Part shown: positions 1 to 5,072 of the stretch, piece after piece
Numbering within the stretch: the stretch's first letter is position 1
How the letters are laid out: each line of letters starts with the position of its first letter
Assembly: GCA_027031145.1 (NCBI GenBank)
Contig: JALVEG010000077.1
Location: forward strand, 1-5,072
Length of the DNA stretch: 5,072 bases
Direction of reading: 5' to 3'
From: Saprospiraceae bacterium
Lineage (GTDB): Bacteria; Bacteroidota; Bacteroidia; Chitinophagales; Saprospiraceae
Notes under the pieces: model-generated
The model's database searches: none
Told to the model about the DNA's origin: nothing
The model's input: only the letters and a program-made list of their open reading frames with translations
Translations under genes and position numbers: made by a program

Positions 1-66
1 AGGAATAGAACGTGTCGCATGACCCAGTCCCCAATTTAATATTCCAAATAATACTTTAGGTTTCAA
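1..66 (-). CDS. Glycosyltransferase-like protein, N-terminal fragment (runs off the window)
   Basis: Only the first 22 codons are visible; the gene continues beyond position 1. The frame reads (L/M)KPKVLFGILNWGLGH and then ATRSIP. The NWGLGHATR-type motif after a short hydrophobic beta-strand is the N-terminal nucleotide-sugar-fold signature of a Bacteroidota family annotated as glycosyltransferase, related to MurG-like GT-B enzymes. The glycine-rich loop sits where GT-B enzymes bind substrate. The start is unusual: no in-frame ATG or GTG exists after the in-frame stop at 82-84, so TTG at 66-64 is the best candidate, and it places the motif at the usual distance from the N-terminus. An ATG at 77-75 overlaps the RNase G stop (TAATG) but is in another frame and ends after MFQF. 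The gap to the RNase G stop is 10 bases, suggesting co-transcription. Family call is from memory of the motif; acceptor and donor are unknown. Confidence 0.7.
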   Translation of the reverse strand, partial: MKPKVLFGILNWGLGHATRSIP

Positions 67-76
67 AACTGAAACA

Positions 77-1627
77 TTATTTTAATTTAATTTCGTCGTT
101 GGAATCATCCATTATTTTATATTCATTAATACTGAATGTATCATTTACTCTCAGTCTGATCCATTTTCCATATTTAAAGAACCACTTTATTTGCTGAGAT
201 ATCCAGCCAAACTTCAAAAATGAATATATATAGGGATGAACATGAACAAAAAGCTTTGATTTATTACCTGAATTCAAAATATATTTAATGTCTCTTTCTA
301 TATCTTCGATTATCAATATAGTCGGTGTCACCTTACCAGTACCACCACACATAGGACAAATTTCCATTGTGTTTATCTTGATTTCAGGTTTTGTCCTTTG
401 CCGCGTAATCTGCATCAAGCCAAATTTACTCAAAGGCAAAACCGTATGTTGAGCCCGGTCATTTGCCATATATTTTTTCATTTCATTATACAGCATCCGT
501 TTATTCTCCGCTTTTCTCATATCGATAAAATCGATAATAATCAGACCACCTAAATCCCTCAATCTAAGTTGTCTTGCAATTTCTTTAGCAGATTCCAAAT
601 TAACACCTATGGCTGACTCTTCCTGAGTATTATTTCTCATTTTGGGTCCGCTATTGACATCAACAACATGCATCGCTTCCGTGTGCTCAATAATAATATA
701 AGCACCGCTTTTAAGTGTATAAGTCCTGCCGAAAGAAGATTTGATCTGTTTATTGATACCGTAATGCTGAAAAATCGGTGATTTGGCTTTATGCAATTTC
801 AAAATACTAACCTGATCAGGTGCTACCTGTTTAAGATAATCTTTGATTTTGTTGTAGAACTGTTTATCATTAACAATTATTCTGTTGAATGAATCATTGA
901 GAATATCCCTGATCAAAACGGAGGCTTTGTCTATTTCAGTCAAAAGCTTCATCGGAGGAGTTGCTTCTTTCAATTCATTGAACATTCTGTCCCATTTTGC
1001 AAGAAGGTTTTTCATCTCTTCATGCAAAACTGCAACGCTTTTCCCTTCTGCCGCAGTTCTGGCAATTATACCAAAATTCTTAGGTTTTATACTTTCGATA
1101 AGGAATTTAACTCTTTTTCTTTCATCTTCGCTATCTATTTTTTTTGAAATAGAAATTATATTAGAAAAAGGAACAAGAACCATATATCTGCCTGCAATTG
1201 TTATTTCGCAGGTCAGACGTGGTCCTTTTGTTGATATTGGCTCTTTAAGTATTTGAACTAAAACTGTCTGATCTTTCTTAAGTACATCCAGTATTTTGCC
1301 GTGTTTATCAATATCTTTTTCAAGTTTGAAATTTTCCAAACTCGAAGTTGAATTTTTATCAGAGCGGGCAATATTTACAAATTTGACTAAAGATCTAAGT
1401 TGAGGTCCTAAATCAGAATAATGCAAAAAGGAATTTTTATGGTATCCTGTATCAACGAAGGCACTATTATGACCCGGAACAAGTTGTTTAACTCTTCCTA
1501 AATATATATCTCCAACTGAAAATTCATTGCTGGTATTTTCTTTATGTAATTCGACAAGCTTAGATTCTTCAATAAGAGCGATATCTACAGCACCTGTAGT
1601 CGAATTAATTATTAATTCTCTTTCCAC
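77..1627 (-). CDS. rng: Ribonuclease G/E family endoribonuclease
   Basis: This 516-residue enzyme is a single-strand-specific endoribonuclease that would act in rRNA maturation and mRNA decay in the cytoplasm. Domains run as in the E. coli RNase E/G catalytic core. Residues 1-36 are a short N-terminal segment. An S1 domain spans about 37-128, with F57 and F67 at the positions of the RNA-contacting aromatics of RNase E. The 5'-monophosphate sensor has R190-T191 in IIARTAAEGKS. The DNase I-like domain carries the metal-binding D323 (VVDVNSG) and D366 (IIIDFIDM), spaced 43 residues exactly as D303/D346 in E. coli RNase E. The zinc-link is C424-P-M-C427. About 89 residues follow, with no long scaffold tail, so the architecture is RNase G-like. 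The S1 region carries a polar insertion around residues 86-118. The start is GTG (1627-1625); an in-frame TAA lies at 1636-1634 and no in-frame ATG precedes it. There is no Shine-Dalgarno sequence. A hairpin and a possible promoter lie just upstream. Confidence 0.96.
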   Translation of the reverse strand: MERELIINSTTGAVDIALIEESKLVELHKENTSNEFSVGDIYLGRVKQLVPGHNSAFVDTGYHKNSFLHYSDLGPQLRSLVKFVNIARSDKNSTSSLENFKLEKDIDKHGKILDVLKKDQTVLVQILKEPISTKGPRLTCEITIAGRYMVLVPFSNIISISKKIDSEDERKRVKFLIESIKPKNFGIIARTAAEGKSVAVLHEEMKNLLAKWDRMFNELKEATPPMKLLTEIDKASVLIRDILNDSFNRIIVNDKQFYNKIKDYLKQVAPDQVSILKLHKAKSPIFQHYGINKQIKSSFGRTYTLKSGAYIIIEHTEAMHVVDVNSGPKMRNNTQEESAIGVNLESAKEIARQLRLRDLGGLIIIDFIDMRKAENKRMLYNEMKKYMANDRAQHTVLPLSKFGLMQITRQRTKPEIKINTMEICPMCGGTGKVTPTILIIEDIERDIKYILNSGNKSKLFVHVHPYIYSFLKFGWISQQIKWFFKYGKWIRLRVNDTFSINEYKIMDDSNDEIKLK

Positions 1628-1651
1628 ATTATATTAAAATTTGACACAAAC

Positions 1652-1659
1652 TAAAGGTA
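1652..1659 (-). promoter_or_regulatory. Possible Bacteroidota-type -7 box for rng
   Basis: On the minus strand the sequence TACCTTTA matches seven of eight positions of the Bacteroidota -7 consensus TAnnTTTG. It would place a transcript start roughly 15-20 bases before the GTG start of the RNase gene. I see no good TTG at the -33 distance; the region there is TATTAGTC. The call therefore rests on one element only. If real, it would give rng its own short-leader transcript independent of the HU gene. Confidence 0.35.
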
Positions 1660-1682
1660 AAATACGCCGAATAGACTAATAA

Positions 1683-1719
1683 TTGACAGATAACACACTA
1701 TTCGTGTATTATCTGTCAA
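1683..1719 (-). terminator. 16-bp hairpin between the small basic gene and rng (terminator or RNA-processing site)
   Basis: The arms are TTGACAGATAACACAC (1683-1698) and GTGTATTATCTGTCAA (1704-1719), with a 5-base loop. On the plus strand there is one A/C mismatch (1694 with 1708). In the minus-strand RNA the same position is a G-U wobble, so the stem is fully paired only in the direction in which the flanking genes are transcribed. It begins 14 bases after the stop of the 31-residue gene. The 3' side reads TTATTAGTCT, only moderately U-rich, so an intrinsic terminator is possible but not textbook. Alternatives are a cleavage or stability element in an HU-rng co-transcript, or an operator palindrome. 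Confidence 0.6.
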
Positions 1720-1733
1720 CTAAGACCACCTAC

Positions 1734-1829
1734 CTATCTTTTCTTCTTCTTATGTCTGTTTTTCCTAAGTCTTTTCTTCCTTTTATGGGTAGCTATCTTA
1801 TGTCTTTTTCTCTTTTTTCCACTAGGCAT
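1734..1829 (-). CDS. 31-residue ultra-basic protein, COX24/AURKAIP1 (mS38, bS22)-like
   Basis: The reading frame starts at ATG 1829-1827, ends at TAG 1736-1734, and encodes 31 residues beginning MPSGKKRKRHKIATHKRKKR. Counting by hand, 12 Lys, 7 Arg and 3 His make 22 of 31 residues basic, and there is no acidic residue. The spacing of basic blocks around a KIATHKRKKRLRKNR core resembles the C-terminal domain of mitochondrial COX24/AURKAIP1 (mS38) and the mycobacterial ribosomal protein bS22, which lies against 16S rRNA helix 44 near the decoding centre. From this I infer a small-subunit ribosomal protein. It sits 34 bases after the HU stop behind an A/T-only leader, so it is probably co-transcribed with HU. 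It has no membrane segment. It is easily missed because of its length. Alternative: an unrelated nucleic-acid-binding peptide. The existence of the gene is likelier than the exact family. Confidence 0.8.
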   Translation of the reverse strand: MPSGKKRKRHKIATHKRKKRLRKNRHKKKKR

Positions 1830-1863
1830 ATAAAATAAATATTTAATTTGTTAATAAATTAAT

Positions 1864-2151
1864 TTAACTTTTTACATTGTCTTTTACCAAGTCAACAAAT
1901 ACCTTTGATGGCTTAAAAGATGGAATAAAATGTTCAGGAATTTCTATAGGTCTGTTTTCTTTAATATGTCTTCCTATTTTCTTTGCTCTCTTTTTAAGGA
2001 CAAATGATCCAAATCCACGAATATAAACATTTTCCCCTTCGGACAACGCTTCTTTTACATCTTTGAAAAAATGCTCAAGGGTAACCAAAACATCTACTTT
2101 TGCAATGTTTGTTTCTTCTGAAATCTTCGATACTAAATCAGCTTTTCTCAT
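1864..2151 (-). CDS. hup: HU/IHF-family DNA-binding protein
   Basis: This 95-residue protein has the usual HU length and layout. It is a nucleoid-associated protein that binds as a dimer and bends DNA. Two N-terminal helices (about residues 3-38, beginning RKADLVSKISEET) form the dimer body. The signature turn RGFGSF is at residues 45-50. The DNA-binding beta-arm follows (about 51-75), then the IPSFKPSKVFVDLVK C-terminal strand and helix. In ordinary HU the arm tip reads RNPxTG with an intercalating proline; here it is RHIKEN (61-66), with Ile at the proline position. Some Bacteroidota HU homologues, in my recollection, have a similar arm (RNI.KN). The start is ATG at 2151-2149 behind an A/T-only leader. 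A promoter-like box lies about 45-50 bases upstream, so this gene probably heads the transcript with the 31-residue gene. Whether it is homodimeric HU or an IHF-like partner cannot be told from the sequence. Confidence 0.95.
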   Translation of the reverse strand: MRKADLVSKISEETNIAKVDVLVTLEHFFKDVKEALSEGENVYIRGFGSFVLKKRAKKIGRHIKENRPIEIPEHFIPSFKPSKVFVDLVKDNVKS

Positions 2152-2194
2152 TGTTAATTAATATTTTATTTAAAAATAATTTTAATTTTGAAGT

Positions 2195-2227
2195 GCAAAG
2201 GTCGTAATTTATCTTGAAAACAAACAA
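2195..2227 (-). promoter_or_regulatory. Probable promoter of the HU gene (Bacteroidota type)
   Basis: The minus strand carries GACCTTTGC at 2203-2195. This matches TAnnTTTG except for the first base, and has the common CC middle and a C after the G. Upstream are TTTG (2224-2221, 17 bases before the box) and TTG (2227-2225, 21 bases before it), which bracket the usual spacing of about 19 for the -33 element. The inferred transcript start near 2190 gives a leader of about 40 bases made almost only of A and T, as expected for translation without a Shine-Dalgarno sequence. An A/T tract lies directly upstream. Confidence 0.55.
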
Positions 2228-2232
2228 TTTAT

Positions 2233-2252
2233 TTAAAAAAAAATTATTTTTT
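2233..2252. promoter_or_regulatory. A-tract/T-tract upstream of the HU promoter
   Basis: A run of nine A (2235-2243), then TTA, then six T (2247-2252), forms an A/T palindrome. It falls at about -45 to -65 relative to the inferred HU transcript start, where UP elements or curved DNA act. It also lies 52-71 bases beyond the stop of the upstream outer-membrane gene, so it could instead be a weak A/T-only hairpin with a U-run ending that transcript. There is no GC stem, so I do not call a confident terminator. Confidence 0.35.
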
Positions 2253-2303
2253 CTTAAATCTATGATAAATTATATATACACTCCAGTAGTTTTTTTCAAT
2301 CAA

Positions 2304-5072
2304 TTAGAATCCAGGCATAAAATTCAACCCAAAAACAAATTTACTGTTTTTTTCAATAGGATAAGCAAAATATGGTTCAAGTATCAGTGCCCCAAACAAA
2401 TTGATCCTCATTGATATACCGGCGCTTTTTACTATTTTGGGCTTAAGAAATATCTGCTTAGGTAATCCGTCATCTCCTTTTATCAAAACAGGTTCCCCTT
2501 CTTTGAAATGGCTGAATTCATCAAATGTTACTCCGGCATCAAAAAACAATGACAGATCACTGAATAAATATCTTGATTTAATAAGCGACAACCTTTCAAT
2601 GCCAGTGAATGGAAGTCTGATCTCAAAATTCGTTAAAAACAATTTTGATCCCAGCATATCATCGATATAATTTTTGCTGTCCAAATATGGGTTTGATCCA
2701 TATCCATAAAGATCATATCCCCTGACTAATCCCATCTGGCCGATATAAATCGGATATACCGAATTCACTTTATTTTCAAACCTGAGATATGACATAAACC
2801 TGAAAGCAAAGCTTACAGGTTTCAACCAATAATAATACCTCAAATCAGTCAACAAACTTTCATAATCATCAGTCCCAAAATATTTTTCAAAACCAATTCT
2901 GTACCGATAACCGGCTAAAGGAGATGTCATACCATTAAAAGAATTGTCTCCTACCAAAGCAAAATTGACACTCGAACTAAAACCTTTTATAAGTCTAAAA
3001 TATTGGCTAAGTGTAATGGTATCCGGTACAGGTATTTTTTCCCTGTCCTGTCCTAAATAATAATAAGTTCCCGGAGAATAATAATCATTGATCTCATCCC
3101 ATCTGAAACTTCTAAACCCACCGTCAATTCCTCCTTCAATCCTCAGAGTCGTAGAAAACGGATAATGCCAAAACAAACTCATTCTTTCATCAAATACCCG
3201 CAATAGATTTGTTGTGTATTTATCTGTCAATATGGTATCACCATTTCCAAAAACTTTTGGAAATAAGGGAGTATAAGTCTGATATCCCAAAGAATTCGGA
3301 ATATGAGAAATACCTAATCCCCAATTTATCCTGTTGCTTTTGTTCATATAAACCAACTGTCCTCCAAAATCATAGATTTCACCATTCATTGCAAGTCTGG
3401 AATACAGTTGATTGTTACCAAGAATATCACTAAACAGAAGATCCACGCCTCCGGCTAATCCTGTATATGTACCGAAAGTTGCATTTCCCACACCAACAGA
3501 AGTTCCACCTCCCACATAGTCCAGTTTAAATTTTGGCCTATATGGTTTATCAATAAAAGTGACCGGATCATCTAATTTCAATCTATCCAATTTTGCTAAA
3601 TTTGTATTGATGATATCAGTTGCTTCCTTATTTGGTTTAGGCAGCATACCGGCAGCCATATCAACATCATCAACAGGAACTTCTTTATTCAAAAACTTAC
3701 TTGATTTTGCCTGATATATAGAATATGTATTATTGTTGTATAGTGTATATAATATCCTGTCTGTTTTTTTTGATAAAGAAATGGCAGGGGAATATTCGGT
3801 AATACCACTTATTCCAACAATGAAATCGGTCTTTTGATATATCTTACCTTTTCCCATATCATACATATACATATTCCTGAATCCATCCCTGTCTGAAAGA
3901 AAATATATGTTATTGTTTTTATCAAATACAGGATTTAGATTATTTGCTCCCGGAAAAAATGGCAAATTGGCTTTCTTTTTGGTTTCCATATCCAAAACAG
4001 CGAGATTAAAAGTCCATTTTCCATGATTTCTCCCAATTTTCATACTGAGTTCATCAGTGGAAAAAACTAATTTTTTACCATCAACAGAAAAATCGGAATG
4101 AATTTCGCAATATATATCATTTGTTAATCTTTCCACTTTTCCCGTTTTGATATAATATGCATACAGATCAGTTTGACCGTCAACCAAAGCTGTCAGTACA
4201 ATAAATTTCCCATCCGGAGACCAGGCGGGATTGGTAAATGATTTTAATCCCTGAGGTTTTATCTCTTCAATAGTCTTCCCAGTTTTAGTATCTTTAATGA
4301 CTAAGACATTTCTTCCTTTGGCAAATGCAATAAATGCGAACTTTTTGCTTTTGGGAGACCATGTGCCTGAAGACTCCAAAAAGTTATAGTTTTCCAAATG
4401 AGCATCCCTGACTTTACTGGAAAGCTTTTTTAAAATTTTGCCATTATTAGCTTTGGCAAGATACCAATCCGTTGTAAAAATATCCTTTTCCGAAATAAAT
4501 ATCACATATCTGCCATTTGGACTCAAACTGGGTGAAACATTCATTTTCCCCGCATTTTTATCCGAAATCACCTTTCTGCCAATGGTCTTTTCTTTATCGT
4601 ATTTAATAAAGTTTTTATAATAATTATTGATTGAATTGACCCATAAAGTATCAAATTGCTTATAACTTATATGGAATGTCGAATCAATGGCATCTCTGAT
4701 ACCAAGTAATGCGGTATTGACGAACAAAGGTTTTATCGCTTCATCACCCCAGGTTCCCGTAACAAATGACCAGAAAGCCTGACCATATCTATAAGGAAAA
4801 TATTCAGGGTCATTAAGTTTTTTAAGAGTTGGAACATCATCGTTCAGGACAGCGTCTCTCATCCACATAGCTGTAAAAGGATCATCCCTGCCTATTGATA
4901 AATATTCCGCCATTCCTTCTACCATCCATAAGGGCAAATTCTGCAATGATTTTAATGAAGTGGAATCACTATTAATTATTATATGATATTGAAATGCATG
5001 AACCAACTCATGTCCGAGAACATGAAAATTCTGTTGATTGGTAAATGTCAAAGGTATAACAACCCTGTTTTT
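2304..5072 (-). CDS. Outer-membrane protein: gluzincin protease + TolB-like propeller + Omp85/BamA-like barrel (N-terminus missing)
   Basis: The frame is open to the right edge, so the signal peptide and start lie outside; 922 residues are visible (numbered from the edge). Residues 17-60 carry a metalloprotease signature: GHELVHAFQ with H21, E22 and H25, then WMVEGMAEY, whose E52 fits the third zinc ligand of gluzincins (peptidase MA type, as in NEGFA of M1 enzymes). Residues about 180-457 hold six PD40/TolB-like blades, with SPSLSPNGRY, TWSPKSKKF, AWSPDGKF, DFSVDGKKLVF and two weaker ones. After a linker of about 55 residues, a barrel runs from about 512 to the end. It has the Omp85 loop-6 motif LVRGYDLYGYG (R784), then FFDAG (843-847), GISMRINLFGALILEPYFAYP, and a C-terminal Phe in FVFGLNFMPGF. 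These match the BamA/TamA C-terminal strands in order. The linker is too short for a POTRA domain. A surface or periplasmic protease anchored by the barrel is inferred; the substrate is unknown. Confidence 0.85.
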   Translation of the reverse strand, partial: KNRVVIPLTFTNQQNFHVLGHELVHAFQYHIIINSDSTSLKSLQNLPLWMVEGMAEYLSIGRDDPFTAMWMRDAVLNDDVPTLKKLNDPEYFPYRYGQAFWSFVTGTWGDEAIKPLFVNTALLGIRDAIDSTFHISYKQFDTLWVNSINNYYKNFIKYDKEKTIGRKVISDKNAGKMNVSPSLSPNGRYVIFISEKDIFTTDWYLAKANNGKILKKLSSKVRDAHLENYNFLESSGTWSPKSKKFAFIAFAKGRNVLVIKDTKTGKTIEEIKPQGLKSFTNPAWSPDGKFIVLTALVDGQTDLYAYYIKTGKVERLTNDIYCEIHSDFSVDGKKLVFSTDELSMKIGRNHGKWTFNLAVLDMETKKKANLPFFPGANNLNPVFDKNNNIYFLSDRDGFRNMYMYDMGKGKIYQKTDFIVGISGITEYSPAISLSKKTDRILYTLYNNNTYSIYQAKSSKFLNKEVPVDDVDMAAGMLPKPNKEATDIINTNLAKLDRLKLDDPVTFIDKPYRPKFKLDYVGGGTSVGVGNATFGTYTGLAGGVDLLFSDILGNNQLYSRLAMNGEIYDFGGQLVYMNKSNRINWGLGISHIPNSLGYQTYTPLFPKVFGNGDTILTDKYTTNLLRVFDERMSLFWHYPFSTTLRIEGGIDGGFRSFRWDEINDYYSPGTYYYLGQDREKIPVPDTITLSQYFRLIKGFSSSVNFALVGDNSFNGMTSPLAGYRYRIGFEKYFGTDDYESLLTDLRYYYWLKPVSFAFRFMSYLRFENKVNSVYPIYIGQMGLVRGYDLYGYGSNPYLDSKNYIDDMLGSKLFLTNFEIRLPFTGIERLSLIKSRYLFSDLSLFFDAGVTFDEFSHFKEGEPVLIKGDDGLPKQIFLKPKIVKSAGISMRINLFGALILEPYFAYPIEKNSKFVFGLNFMPGF
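3243..3264. repeat. Perfect 10-bp inverted repeat inside the barrel-coding region
   Basis: The arms ATTTCCAAAA (3243-3252) and TTTTGGAAAT (3255-3264) are exact inverse copies separated by two bases. They encode part of the loop LFPKVFGNG in the barrel domain, with no interruption of the frame. The spacer of two bases makes an RNA hairpin strained, though a shorter stem could form. No function is evident, and A/T-rich coding DNA can produce this by chance. Confidence 0.4.

Noticed and set aside
885..1256. A 123-codon open frame on the plus strand
   Set aside because: It lies entirely inside the RNase G gene on the opposite strand; its translation shows no recognisable domain, and the minus-strand frame has all family motifs.
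1738..1752. TTC-rich repeat resembling a microsatellite
   Set aside because: It is the complement of consecutive Lys codons at the end of the 31-residue basic gene, so composition explains it.
2214..2414. A 66-codon open frame on the plus strand starting in the gap before the HU gene
   Set aside because: It runs through the A/T tract and into the 3' end of the barrel gene, which encodes the expected Omp85 C-terminus on the other strand. The translation is low-complexity Lys/Phe/Asn-rich.
2401..2670. An 89-codon open frame on the plus strand
   Set aside because: It is antisense to the conserved C-terminal barrel strands and has no domain of its own.
3209..3433. A 74-codon open frame on the plus strand with several Cys
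   Set aside because: It is antisense to barrel-coding DNA; the cysteines do not form a recognisable zinc or iron-sulphur pattern.
4438..4620. A 60-codon open frame on the plus strand
   Set aside because: It is antisense to the first propeller blade and the preceding linker, with no recognisable content.
5049..5051. TTG as the start of the large outer-membrane protein
   Set aside because: The frame stays open through the right edge of the window, and a start here would lie only 13 codons before HELVH, leaving no signal peptide. The gene is better treated as partial.

Overview
The window reads as a chromosomal core region of a member of the Bacteroidota. The evidence is AT-rich DNA, starts preceded by A/T-only leaders without a Shine-Dalgarno sequence, promoter-like boxes of the TAnnTTTG type, and a gene order (HU-family protein, tiny ultra-basic protein, RNase E/G) that I associate with this phylum. 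A genus cannot be named from the sequence. All supported genes lie on the minus strand, so transcription runs from high to low coordinates.

In transcription order, the window opens (5072 to 2304) inside a large gene for a surface protein whose N-terminus is outside the window. The visible 922 residues hold a gluzincin-type metalloprotease domain (HELVH plus a downstream Glu), then a TolB-like PD40 beta-propeller, then an Omp85/BamA-like outer-membrane barrel with the VRGY loop motif and no room for POTRA domains. A 152-bp gap follows, with a likely promoter and an A/T tract. Next come an HU/IHF-type DNA-binding protein (2151 to 1864) and a 31-residue protein that is 22/31 Lys, Arg or His (1829 to 1734). 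The small protein resembles the COX24/AURKAIP1 (mS38, bS22) ribosomal-protein family. A 16-bp hairpin and a possible second promoter lie in the next gap. They are followed by ribonuclease G/E (1627 to 77), which begins with GTG. Ten bases after its stop, a glycosyltransferase-like gene begins, apparently at TTG, and runs off the left edge after 22 codons.

HU, the small basic protein and RNase G form an information-processing cluster (nucleoid, probably ribosome, RNA decay and rRNA maturation). The hairpin between the second and third may separate or tune their expression. The large outer-membrane protein upstream is probably a separate unit. It is the most unusual object here because it joins a protease, a propeller and an Omp85-type barrel in one chain. 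No RNA genes, insertion sequences, CRISPR arrays or other mobile elements were seen, and no gene-free stretch exceeds 300 bases.
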